Source: Polyporus tsugae
Taxonomy: Eukaryota; Basidiomycota; Agaricomycetes; Polyporales; Polyporaceae
NCBI GenBank assembly: GCA_024305745.1
Contig: JAHRBS010000013.1
Coordinates: 3,100,001 to 3,164,000 of the forward strand
DNA length: 64,000 nt
Reading direction: 5' to 3'
Part shown: positions 1 to 10,829 of the stretch, piece by piece
How positions within the stretch are numbered: position 1 is the first letter of the stretch
How the letters are laid out: each line of letters begins with the position of its first letter
Notes under the pieces: generated by a model
The model's database searches: none
The model's input: only the letters and a program-made list of their open reading frames with translations
Told to the model about the DNA's origin: nothing
Translations under genes and position numbers: made by a program

Positions 1-206
1 AGGATGGAGAGGGAGAGGGGGAGGGCGGAGGGTGCAGAGCCACCAGCGAACTGGACGGAGAAGTTGCCACACTGGTTTACGGGGGAGAAGGTAATGGAAG
101 CAAAGCGAGCCGCGGCCTGAGGAAGAAGAGCGATGGCGAGGGCGAGGGCGGCGAAAGGGGCAGAGGAGAAGCCAAAGCCGACCAGGGCGGGCGAAAGAGA
201 GAACAT
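1..206 (-). CDS. N-terminus of a secreted or membrane protein (partial, runs off left edge)
   Basis: Reading leftwards from an ATG at 206 gives 68 open codons to the window edge. The product starts with a hydrophobic, Ala/Leu-rich stretch of about 30 residues ending in Gln-Ala-Ala-Ala, which looks like a signal peptide. It is followed by a mature start with a Cys-Gly-Asn-Phe-Ser motif and a Ser/Pro/Leu segment. This resembles the N-terminus of basidiomycete surface proteins that carry a short Cys-containing beta domain before a transmembrane helix, but that family match is from memory and weak. The third codon position is C-rich, as in the other genes here. Only the first exon, or part of it, is visible, so the function is unknown. 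Confidence 0.6.
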   Translation of the reverse strand, partial: MFSLSPALVGFGFSSAPFAALALAIALLPQAAARFASITFSPVNQCGNFSVQFAGGSAPSALPLSLSI

Positions 207-1755
207 CGGGAGCCTGCTCAACGCTGGAGATTGAGGGGACAGCCGCGAAAGGAGCGGACGCGGTCCTGCTGGTCCTGCTTGGTGCAAAGCAAAGGTCGCC
301 TGCCGTCTAGCGAAACATACAGAGGCCGACGAGTCTTGCAGTGCTGCGACTGGCAAACGGAGGGGGAAAGCACAACAACACGACAAGTGCGAGAAGAGAG
401 ACGGAAGGGGACCCCGCGACGGCCAATCATATCATCCGGCATCCTCCCATCCCATTCCTCCCAGGACCCTGAAAACTCCTGCATCACTCTCTCCTCCTCC
501 CTCATACTGTACTTAAGTATGTAGCCCGTACGAGCTCTCCTCCATTGCGTTTCAAACCACAGCGGCGCTTATTTATGGGGTACAGCCAATTTCACGCGAC
601 TCTTTATTCATGCGGTTGACTGCTTAGATCACCACAAGTCCCCCCCCCCCCCAGTCTATGTTTTTCCTCTGGGAGGGGGCAACCCTCTATCCGTTCGTTC
701 GAACCGCTGCCAACTGTCGGGGTCCACGTCCAAGCTCGCTGCTGACAGTACAGCAGCCTCAGTTGATTAGCCTGGGGGCCGTCACGTCCCTGTCCCTGGT
801 GATCTTCGCAGCTTCCTGGCCGCAGTGACCATCCCCTGCCCCTGCGCCGACCACTCGCGCGCGCAACAGCGTGCACACTGCATGGTGATCGTATTCTATC
901 TCCATCTTCCAGGCCCCGGAACGACCACCGGTGACCCGACCCCTCGCCCAGTGATCCACCCCGCCAACCGTCGGTGGCTGAAATCTGTGAGCCTAGAGAC
1001 AATTTCGCCGTCTCTATGGCAATCATGCCTTCAGCACTCATCATTTTAATTATAAGCAGCATAACCTTCGTGAGAACAACACACACTAGAAGCTGACTGC
1101 GACGGAACAACTGTAACTGCCGGCCGCGGACCCCGATCCCGGTGCGATGCATAGCGGATGGGAAATACAGCCGCTCTTTGAGTAAGTACTATCCACCCCT
1201 AGGTCAATGTGTCCCAGCGGCATGCTTCCTCGCAGTACATACTTACAGGTGGGGTGTTCGGTCCCGGCCGACAGTCTTTCGAACGTTCTGACGTTTTGCG
1301 TGCGTGTGTAGGTCGACTCTCGCTTATGCCCGTGGATATCCGGCCACCCTGATCCCAGCGGCAGACCAACGTCAGTGCCGTAAGTACTATACTGGTGCGT
1401 GCGTACGATCCGCTCAGCGTCCGGCGCCGTCCGCTATTACATACTGTCCAGAGCCATTCTGGCCGTATTGCCCTCGCTCCTCTGCTTTCATCATTCCTCC
1501 CGCGGTCCCCCAGAGTCCCATGGCGACTTGATTTTTCGCACCATCAGTCCATACAGACTACAAGGATGTACTCGACAACACAACATGTCGGACCAAGCTC
1601 CGGGGTTCCTGCTGGCAACTTCCGAAGTCTGAACACTGTAGGATGTACGATGGATGATAAGTATGCTACTACTATACAGTCCATATAATGGTATATTGCT
1701 ATATGCAGTCTATCTCTACGTTGTCGGCCCCTGTGCCTGTCCCCGTCCAAACGAC
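207..1755. other. Intergenic region, no gene supported
   Basis: This stretch separates the divergent start at 206 from the 3' end of the E1-alpha gene. Open frames on both strands are short, overlap each other and lack splice-consistent continuation. A run of about 11 C lies near 641-651, and several GTAAGTA/GTACTTAC-type motifs occur around 1184, 1380 and 1664 without coding potential beside them. I see no RNA gene. Confidence 0.5.
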
Positions 1756-3776
1756 TCAGCCCAGAAATTCCTTGCCCTCGCCCTTGTGCTTCTTCAGCTC
1801 CGAGCGCCAAGGCTCCCACGTCTGCCCGTACTTCCTGATCAGCCGCCCCAACTCCTCCTTCTGCTCCTTCTGCCAACGCACGCACGCAAGTCAGCATTCC
1901 CTCGCGCTCTATGCAAACGCAAACGCGACGCACCAGGTTCCACGGCATCTCCCCCCCATACACCTCGTTGAACATCTCCTCGACGGGCGGCTTCGGGAGC
2001 TTCTCCGCCTTCTTGTACGCCGCGTTCACCTCCTCCCTGAACTTCTTCACGAGCGTCGTCTCCTCGTCCTTCGACCACCACCCCTTCGCCTCGAGGAACA
2101 GCCGGAAGCGCTGGATCGGGTTGTCGAGCCGCTTCCGGTCCTCGACCTCCTTCCTGGGCCGGTACGCGAACGAGTCGTCCGACGTCGAGTGGTGCCCCAC
2201 CCTGCCCGCGCGAATCCGATTAGCTAAAACTGCGACGTACGAGGGCAAAGAGAGAAGGAGGGAGGGAGGGAGGGAGGGAGGGGGAAGGACGCACCGGTAC
2301 GTCATGGTCTCGACGAGGACCGCGCGGCCCTCCTCGATGCACCGCCGGCGGGCCTCCTTGGTGGCGGCGTACACGGCGAGGACGTCGTTGCCGTCGACGC
2401 GGATCGTGTGCACGCCGTATCCCGGCCCACGGGACGCGATGCCGTCGCCGTAGTACTGCTCCGAGGCGGGCGTCGAGATCGCGAAACCGTTGTTGCGCGC
2501 GATGAAGAGCGTCGGCGTCGGGATCGTCGATGCTATGTCGTGTTCATGGTGTCAGATCGACAACGCATGGTGAGGATGAGACAGCAGCGAGATGGCGGAG
2601 TACCTAATGCGAGGCCGGCGTGGAAGTCGCCCTCGGACGCGGCGCCTTCGCCAAAGTAGACGACCGCGCAGTTCTTGCCGCGGCGGGTGGGGTCGCGCTT
2701 TATTGCGTACCCGACGCCTGCTGCCTGGGGGATCTGCGTGGCTAATGGAGAGGAGATAGTGTGCCAGTGAAATTCTTTCGATCCATAGTGCTGCAGGGAG
2801 AGAAAAAAAACCAAGAGTTTGTCAATGGGTCAAGAGCTCAAGGACGAGAATGCTCACGGCTGGCATCTGCTTGCCCATGCCACTGGAGTCGAGGTAGGTG
2901 CCAAAGCATTGGTTCATGACGTCGTCGACGGTGAAACCGCGGAAGAGGAGCGCGCCCTGCTCGCGATATTGGGCTACCCCGCAGTTACGCGTTCAGGAAT
3001 CGCGAACGGCTGAGGAACACAAGGGTAATGCTTACCCAGAACCCTGCTCTCGCGCGTTGAGTAGGCTGTCCTGCCATGAGAGGACAGGAACACTCACTCG
3101 TCGTCCGGAGCTAGGGCAGCCCCAGAGCCGATAACGGCGGCTTCTTCTCCATACTTGGCGGGAATCAGGGCACGGTGGACATCGAATGTTGGAGGTACTT
3201 ACAGAAGTAATCTATGGAGACTGTATGAGCAAACCAAGCCTAGTAAGAGCTGACAGGCCGGAGACTCACGTAGAAACTGATACGTCCCTGGCGCTGGAGG
3301 TTATACAGAGTTTCGTCCAGGATGGGGAGCTGGACCATGTGCTTGTACCTATTATATGACACTATGGGTACGCAGTTCTAAGTGGGGGAAGTAGAGTGCC
3401 CTTACATCTTGAGGGCAAGAGCTTTGTCGATCTAGACCACAACCGCATTCAGCTTTCCTGTTCCCCCGGCCGTGTCCTTGCAAGACACGGGACTCATCGC
3501 ACGAGAAGGAAGATCTACCTCAGGAACCTCTGCACCTTCAATGGGCTGACCCGCACCGTCGAGGACCCTGTACGTTGGAATCTGCTTTTCGCCGCTGATG
3601 ACTGAATTGAAAAAGTGCAACTTTGAAGTGATTGGGGAGGAGGATGTAGGGAGCGTTCCGAGTGCATTCGCCGGGAGCTCAGGCGTCGTCCCCGCTACGC
3701 CCCTCGTCTGGGACGCGCGGGGGACTCTGTAGAGCAAGGAGGAGGAAAGTCTGGGGATGCGCACCGGCCGGAACAT
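1756..3776 (-). CDS. 2-oxoisovalerate dehydrogenase E1 subunit alpha, mitochondrial
   Basis: This is the alpha subunit of the branched-chain 2-oxoacid dehydrogenase E1, which uses thiamine diphosphate to decarboxylate Leu/Ile/Val-derived oxoacids in the mitochondrial matrix. The start at 3776 opens with an Arg/Ser-rich presequence of about 30 residues without acidic residues, a mitochondrial targeting signal. An ATG at 3830 is in frame but gives a less typical N-terminus. Later exons show the IPTYRVLD region, the ThDP-binding [15 protein letters not shown]...RNNGFAIST block (about 2690-2480) and the conserved phosphorylation loop [13 protein letters not shown] (about 2200-2160). The C-terminus reads [12 protein letters not shown] and stops at 1756. 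Seven or more short introns interrupt it; one splits the Met codon of ALALKM|YKHMV near 3405. A GGGA microsatellite lies in the intron near 2255-2282. It is head to head with the capping-enzyme gene 284 bp away. Confidence 0.93.
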
Positions 3777-4060
3777 GGTCGTGGATGGGAGGCAAGGGGC
3801 AGAGGAGGGAATATAAACGCCCGGATGCAAGGTCCGAGTGCGGGGTAGCTAAGCGATCACGCGCGTCTAGTTCGCGAGACGCGTTCTGGCCACGTGCGCG
3901 GAGAGGCGAAGAGGCGCTGGCTTAGGCGCGTTTGGGACACGGTGGCTGCAGTGACCGTGCAAGCGTTGCACGTCCCCGCTTGCTCATCTCCGTCTCCAGC
4001 CTCGCTCTACTGGTCCAACGCTTCACGCTCGCGCAACGCTCTCTGGGTGCAGCACGCTCT
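3777..4060. promoter_or_regulatory. Shared divergent promoter (E1-alpha / capping enzyme)
   Basis: Only 284 bp separate the two start codons, so both genes must be driven from this segment unless their control elements lie inside the genes. It is GC-rich, contains CCACGTGCGC (about 3890-3899) and no clear TATA box. Assignment as a bidirectional promoter is inferred from the layout. Confidence 0.5.
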
Positions 4061-5654
4061 ATGGACGCCCCCTCGTCCGACTCGGAGCTCTTCGGCGACC
4101 GTCCCCCGAAACGCGCACGCCACTCCTCACCCCAGCGGCCCTCAACCGCAGGTTCGTCCGCCCACTCGGTCGACGGCCCCTCCGAGGGCCTCCACTCGTA
4201 CCCGCACATGCACACCGCAAACGGCAATGGGCACAGCACAGGTGTGGCCCCCAAGCCCGCGTTGCAGCCCAGCATCCTCGGCGTCGAGCCCCTCGACGAG
4301 TTCATTCGCGAAGTCGCCGACTTCATCCACTACCACATCAGCAACCGCCCCCCGGACGCAGGCGGCACGGTTGAGGTGGAGGCCAAGATTGGGCTCCTCA
4401 AGGACCGCGCGAACGGCCAGAGGCTCCAGCTCCCGGTCCTCGTCGAGACCAGTGCGTGTGTTTCCTCCACTCTGCCATGGGGGATTTTGATTGACCGTCC
4501 AGGCTCACCTTCCTCCTCCCACTGCCGGCTGCTCACGAACGCTCTGGACCCATGATCCCCTTCCCTCATCCTTTGTCCGGTCCGCGCCCATATTGCGTGC
4601 TGCAGTCCTCGCGCCCGACACGATCGACTTGAGGTTCGAGTCGAACATGTCCGCAGTGCGTCTTTCTTTTTTCATGCCTTGCGCATGCACGTATGTACGC
4701 ACACGCGCCCGCTCACGCGACGCTCGGGCCCAATGCAGAAACAGCACCAGCACTTCAACAAGCTGCTCAACGACCTCAAGATCAAGAACGCAGATCTCCA
4801 GATCGACTACGAGCATCTCCACCTCATCGACAACTTCTTCGAGTCCGACCGCGGCCGCGACAAGATTCGCGTCACCCGCGACGAGAAGACGGCCGAGGTC
4901 CGCGCGTGCATGCGCAAGGTCCGCCTGGGGGACCTCAACATCTACTGCCCGAAGCGGCTCGTCGACTGGCGGATCAGCGTGAACATGGAAATACCGGGTA
5001 CGTCCTCACTTTCTCATGTATCCTGCGTCTATATGCATGCCCTTGCGCGCGCTTCGCCTCCGCGAGCACCCCGCGGCGAATACGAACGCGAGCGCGGGCG
5101 CGAATGCGAACGCGGCTGCGGGCGTGGACCTAAGCCGGATGGAGCGAGGTTCGCGTACACGTTCTCGTTCTCGTTCTCGTTCCATGCCTTCTGCCGTATC
5201 CTCTGCCACGGAAGAACGAACGGAATGGCTGACATCACGAACTGCGGCGTCCCTATCCTTATCGCAGTCCCGCCACCGTTAGGCACCCCGACGCACACGC
5301 GGCGGAAAGACCGGCTGAGCTACTCGCACCAAGAGTTCGCCATCGACCTTACGCAGGTCACCGCGACTGCCGGCCCAAATTCCAAGGTACGTCCGTCGCA
5401 CCCCTCTCTCCCCCGTGTCGTACGTTGTGCGCCGATCGCTGACATGAACGCACGACGGGTGACAGCCGGAGGTGTTGCACGAGCTCGAGGTCGAGCTGAA
5501 AAACTCCGAGTACCTGGTCGCGATGGCCGCCAAGCGCGGGGACCCGTCGTTGAGCCCGGAGGAGCAGAACGCGTTCGACGAGCTCATACACGCGTTCGTG
5601 AACAACGCGCGCATTTTGACCCGGAACGCGACCCCGGCGGCCGACGGGCGATAA
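4061..5654 (+). CDS. CET1: mRNA-capping enzyme beta subunit (polynucleotide 5'-triphosphatase)
   Basis: The product is the fungal tunnel-family RNA triphosphatase, which removes the gamma-phosphate of nascent mRNA before guanylylation in the nucleus. I read exons 4061-4451, 4606-4655, 4739-4997, 5268-5386 and 5466-5654. They join in phase and encode 335 residues. A Ser/Pro-rich N-terminal tail precedes the catalytic domain. The metal-binding Glu strands are visible as VEVEAKIG in exon 1 and ELEVELK in exon 5, with DLRFESNMS and the RKDRLSYSH/FAIDLTQV strands between them, all characteristic of Cet1. Intron 3 (4998-5267) is long and contains an open Ala/Asn-rich stretch that could be an extra exon, but I found no phase-consistent acceptor for it. 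Domain order and length fit the family. Confidence 0.93.
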
Positions 5655-6581
5655 CGCCATGCACACACACACTGTACAGTGCACATTGCATATGTACAGT
5701 ATATAGTGCCGCTACTTGTGTGGATGTTGTGCTGCTTTTTGAAGGTTCTTTGGCATATGGGGGTGTATCGTTACGGCCTTTGTCTAATATGACACCAGTT
5801 GCCGCGTTTGCCTGGTGTGTTGACACGAAGCTTGTATTCATAGTCGCTATGCTCGCTGTTTTCGGATACATACACTGTACATATCCAGCATCCTCTATGT
5901 ACTGCAGACCCGGCCGTACCTGAGGCCTGAGGCCTGATCGACGACAGAATCTAAAGTGAAGACACGACGCCCCAGTCAAGTAAGAACGCGTACAGTAAGG
6001 CCCAAGCCAGGGCCCAGGGTCATGATCGCCCAGGTAGCGTCTAAGACCTGGGCAGGGCGACCGCGAAGGGCTTGGATCCGGAGGCAGCAGCATCACCTGT
6101 AACTTGTAAGATACGGTCGAACCTGCCCAGGCCCCACGCCCAAACACTGCACAGTATCAGCTCTGGTCTGCCCTCCACAAATGATTAACGACAGCTGGAT
6201 ATCGAGCTGGGAGGAAGAGTCGTAGTGTGCATCCGATCGCGACCCCTAAGCCTCCGATGGTGACCCTCCCGAGTCCTGTGCCAGTAGAACCGCATGACAA
6301 GAAAGATCCGACGCACCTTCTTCGCGAATTCGTCAGATGTTTCTGCGTTTCTGCGTCAACACGCATTCTCGTCTTCCTTCTTCGTCTTCGTCTTCACCTT
6401 CGCCTTCGCCTTCGCCTTCGTTCAGAGCCCGCATTATACGCGACACACGACACACGACCTTCGACTTCCCCGGGGAAGGGGAAGGGGGGGGGGGGGCGGG
6501 AGGGGGCAGAAGCGAAGCTGTACTTACTGTACATGTGGTAGCTCGAAGCCGCCGCAAGGCACGCCCTCAAGCTTCAAGCCT

Positions 6582-6606
6582 CGCGCGCGCGCGCGCGCGC
6601 GTGTGT
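6582..6606. repeat. (CG)n/(TG)n microsatellite
   Basis: About 20 bases of alternating CG continue directly into alternating TG. Alternating purine-pyrimidine DNA of this kind can adopt Z-form; here it simply marks the non-coding stretch. Confidence 0.85.
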
Positions 6607-6680
6607 GTCCTACTGTACTTAGTTCAAGTTGGTGCTCGGAAACAGAACCCAAACGCCGCGACGTGCCGTGGCAGCGAACC

Positions 6681-6713
<33 letters not shown>
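6681..6713. repeat. (ACGAAC)n hexamer microsatellite
   Basis: Five consecutive near-perfect copies of a CGAACA hexamer. Translated, they give His/Glu or Thr/Asn repeats, which explains the spurious open frames across this segment. Confidence 0.85.
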
Positions 6714-7796
6714 TTCGAACGCGCGCGCAGGGCACCAGCTCGATTGCAAGCCCGACCTCCGTCTTCTCGCCCCGCGAATCGTCGATGCGAAGCTGCAAGC
6801 CTCAAGGCAAGATCGCCTTCGCGTGTGCGTGCGCGCGCGTGGGGTGGGGTGGGGGGGAAGGGAGGAAGGGAGGAAGGGGGGGAAGAGGGGAAGGGGGGGG
6901 AGGGAGGGTGCCGGCTCTTCCTGCAGCGGGCGCGCGAGTGTGGACATGGCCGTGTGGGCTTCGCGGTTCGCGGTTCGAGGTTCGTGGGCCCACCCAAGAT
7001 CCGCAATGCGTGCGCTCTCTGTGTGTGTACATGTGGCGTGTCACTGGTTTCGCGGGCGGCTCGAAACGTCGAGCGCGAACATCACCGCACCTCTGGAGAA
7101 GTTTTGCAGGCAGGCAGGCAGGGGGGGGGGGTTGGCGCGCGCGTCGACTTCGCCCTTCGACTTCGACTTCGAGAGTGAGAGGGCGTGGCCGTGGGGGTTT
7201 GGCTGGGTTCGAGAAAAGGCTGGGGGCAGTGCGTCGTGGACGTCGACGCTGAACGTTGAATGAACGTTGACGCCGCGCCGCACATCCGTACAGTCTGAGT
7301 ACCGAACTCCCGAGACTCGAGAATCGAGTCCACGGCCACGCTGGATTGCGTCACCCTCTCGCGTGCGTGCGGTGTGGTGGTGGTGGTGGTGGTGCCGCAG
7401 AGGCTGAGCGGAGAGTTGTAGAGAACTGAGAACTCGCAGGCCACTCGTGCCTGACCGTTTCGGGTCCGCTCGTCCCACAACCAGGTGTTCAGATCTTTCT
7501 TCAGACGGTTTCCTGGGCTCTGGCGGACACCCAACCTGAACCCGTCCATCGCGCCCTTCTGATAACGACGTCAGCTACAGCGCACACGCACACGTACATG
7601 CACACGCGCGATGGCCGCAAGGATGTGCAGAAGAAAAAAACGCTCACAAGAACGAGAAGACGCACTACTTACGATCGCCAGACCGGGAAAACCAAAAAAA
7701 AACAGGCCTCTAACATCATCCAGAGGCTGGGCGCGCGCAGAGGGACGGAGACGACGACGGCTGGGGATCCAGGACCATACACACACATCCACGTCT

Positions 7797-8859
7797 ATGT
7801 CCGCGAACAACCAGCCAGTAGCTCGGCTCGAGGACCCTGAGGTGAGTCCTGGGGCAGTGGGGCTGGAGGGCGCATGATAAGTCAATGGGACATACGTAAT
7901 GCGCGCGCGCCCGCACCTGGCTGCAAGTGGTACCCGTTCCTCTGGGGCCCCAGAATCCAGATCGCCGCCCTCCGGTCGCGCTCGGACGCGCGCGTTGCCA
8001 CAACCACCTGCTTGCGCAACGGGCCCAACGGGAAGGGGGACTGCCTCGCTTGCGGGGGCCGCACTAGGCCCGTTTCGGCCGCGGGGTTTCCCTCTGCCTT
8101 CCAGGGTCCAGTGTATCGATGAAGGGAGGGAGGGAAGCGTGGCTGGGGGTGAGGGTTGACGCGTTGACGTTGGCGGTTGGGGAACACTTGCGCAGATGGA
8201 GCTAGGGAAGCTAGAGGGCTCGGAGGTGGTGTCGACGTCGAGCCGATGGTCGCGGTCGACGTTCAGCTGGCTGGACTGGGGCAGAGGTCGGGCGTCGGAG
8301 CGAACAGGTCCGAGACAAGGTACATACGGATAACGTACATACTTCCTTGGTGTGCGCGCCCGCACGTTTATCAATCCTCTGTCGTGTCGCGGCAGGTGCA
8401 CGAGGAATGCTTGGGCGTCCCAGCGGGGCTTGGCACCGGAGCTGGACAGTCAGGCTGATCCTGGGCGGGTCAGTGCTCAGCGGGAGTGCTGGGGTCGGCG
8501 TCGTCGGAGCGCGGTTGGAGACCCTTACACGTACGGCGCAGTCTGGGGGAGGCACTGGAGACGGGGCGGGGGGTTTAGTCGGGCGTACCGGATCTGGCGG
8601 GCGCTGGGGGGGAAGAGGGCGGGACTCAGAGACGCGTGGTTGTTTCCCGTGTGGGTTGGGGACCTACCGGGGCCCCGTATCGAAGGTAAGCATGCATTAT
8701 CTGCCAAGCTTGGCTTCGGTGTGCAGTGCATTGATAATTGAGGCATACATGGCCGGGGACGGGGATAGTCTTAGTTTTGCAAGGTCCATGGGACTATTCC
8801 GCCCGGTGCTAGAGGGCAATGTTATAGCAGGTCAGGGGGTATTTGGGACCCTGATATGA
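7797..8859 (+). CDS. Possible multi-exon gene, structure unresolved
   Basis: An ATG at 7797 opens 15 codons that end exactly at a strong donor (GTGAGT at 7842). Further plausible exons follow: one from about 7931 containing a CX2C-type CLACGG motif, one from about 8195 (ELGKLEGSEV), one after a CAG at about 8397 ending at GTAAGC near 8693, and a last open stretch to a stop at 8859. I could not join them in one consistent frame, and no protein family is recognisable. The segment may be a real lineage-specific gene, a decayed gene or chance. Confidence 0.22.
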
Positions 8860-10829
8860 CACGTTCGATGAGGAGGACGTCGAAGGTTAGACGGAGATAG
8901 TGCAACGCCATGTCGGACGTACCTAATCTAGACGCAAAGACGGTCAAACCGTGCTTGGCGTTCCAAGGATGCATTATGTGGCTACGATTTGATGCTACCA
9001 CCCGCAGGAGCGCACTTGTCGTCGATGTCTACTGGGTGGGAGCCGGCGGCGAGCATCCATCTCCGTCAACATGGTGAAGGCTCCGGCGACAGTCGTGGCT
9101 GCTGACATGTCACGGCGACCGGCGCGCCGAGGACGGCGCGGTAAGTATATGGAGGCATGAGAGGAAGCGTCATGCGGCAGAGGGAGCGTCGATAGCGCGC
9201 GGGATGCACTCAGATGTGGAGGCGTGGGTGAACTAGTGACGGCGTGCACATTGGCGTGCTGGAAATGACGTAGCAAGGGCACGTTTCTTGAGGTGCCACT
9301 GGATTCCGAAGCGGGGGATGGCGACGATCCTCCTGTGTAACTGTTCGAGGCTAGAGGACGCGCTAGATGCAAATATACATTTGGGGCGTTTGATCGTGGC
9401 CGAGTGAGAGAAGACGAGAACGTAAGTACTGGTAGACGAACGCGATCTGCGGCGTGTTGCGGGCTGCGACAACACTTACTTTGTGTCTGGATACGACGCG
9501 CAGTGGGGGCGGACGGGAAGCTGTTGATAGTACGGGCGAGGGTCTAGAGTGTTCTGTGGGACGATAGATATCGGGAGTGAGTATGGGATGGAAATGGCGC
9601 TAGAGAAGAGGGAACCACCATAAATGGGGTTGAGAAATTGGGAATTGAGGGACATGAATAGAATTGTTGGATCCGGGATGGACGGAGGGAGAGGGGAGGT
9701 GGTGGATGGCGCAGGATGGAGCGCTGTGTGCATGTGGGTTTGTCGGTTGGCGTAGATTGGGTTGTGGGCGGGCTATGCGAAAGGAAGAAGGTGAGAAGGG
9801 TGAGATGACCCAAACGGTGATAGCTGAACTTTGTCACTCGGAAGGGCGAGGAGAAGAAGGGGGCCTGATATGATGTTTCAGAATGAAGACGTTGCGAAGA
9901 TTAATTGGAAGATGTTGGCCTAATAATGACGAGGGGTGGCGAGAATCACGGAAAGGAAATACGAAGGGTGGAATGCACGAGGGGAGAGCCAAGGTGTCAG
10001 GTACAAGAACTGGTGTGGAACCGTTAGGGTGTCGAGTCTGGACGGGGTAGGGCGCGTTAGTGTGGGTCGGAAGGGCAGAGGGATGGCCAATGAAAGGATG
10101 CCTCGTGGGGGGGTGGGGAGAAGGAAGCGCTGAGGGCGAGGATATGTCGGGGATGGGGAAGAGAGGACGGCGGAAGAAGAATGGGCACGAGATGGTGGCG
10201 AAGAATAAGTGATCGAATTGTGCGCGAATGTTGGACGCTCTAGAGAGGAGGAGGAAGAGCGGGAGGAGGTAAGGTATACAGTAAGTATGCTGCAAACGGC
10301 GAGTAGGAATGAGCAGAGGCGGAGAATGGGTCGCGGAGATCGGACCGTGTCTGAGAATGGCCTGATATGGGCAAGGGTCAGGCGACGATCTGAGATGGGG
10401 GGGGGGGGAGATCTCGATTGGAGGGTATTTGCGGTGGCAGGTCTCTCTCATTTCATTCCGCCCGATCGTCCCAGCCTAGCGTCGAGAGAACATAGAGTAC
10501 AACTCCCTCTCCTCTCCCCCTTCACTTCCCTCCTCCGAACACCATCCCCGACCCACAGCGGAGGGACCCCACTCCCAAGGCAGACCACTCGGCTATCGTG
10601 GAAGCTGCGAGCGACGATTAAGGCAGGACCGAGTCCCACGAAATGGCTATCCGCCCGACTTGTCAGCGCATGGACATGCGATCAGGACAGTACGAGCCCC
10701 AGGTGAGGTTCCCTCCCCGCCAGTCCGCCTTTCCCGTACCGACCCCGTTTGTCTATTTCCCAGCTCTCCCTCCTCCTCCCCTTCCTCCCTCCCTCCCCGC
10801 CCTCTGTCGTCCACCGCGACCCCGATCCC
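8860..10829. other. Intergenic region, no gene supported
   Basis: Open frames on either strand (for example 9834-10451 on the minus strand) are Pro/Ser/His-rich, lack splice-consistent partners and show no recognisable family. The last 330 bases become CT-rich on the plus strand (10500-10820), as is usual just upstream of a fungal start codon, and serve the F-box gene. A short open exon 10643-10702 ends at a good donor (GTGAGG) and is in phase with the F-box frame after a CAG at 10763. It could be a 5' UTR exon or an alternative first coding exon. Confidence 0.45.

Larger units (their letters stand above)
5655..7796. other. Long repeat-rich intergenic region
   Basis: No gene is supported here. 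Long open frames exist on both strands around 6294-7263, but they translate to low-complexity Arg, Ser, Pro or Phe/Val repeats created by simple sequence DNA. Repeats include TTCGTC/TTCGCC hexamers near 6370-6420, alternating CG at about 6582-6606, ACGAAC hexamers at 6681-6713, G-rich tracts near 6486-6500 and 6845-6905, and a GGT run near 7376-7394. Confidence 0.55.

Noticed and set aside
6294..7263. Overlapping open frames of about 200-300 codons on the plus strand
   Set aside because: They consist of low-complexity Arg/Ser/His/Gly repeats produced by CG, CGAACA and G-rich simple repeats. Three frames are open at once and no splice-consistent gene emerges.
9834..10451. 205-codon minus-strand frame
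   Set aside because: Pro/Ser/His-rich with no domain pattern, and composition like the surrounding non-coding DNA.
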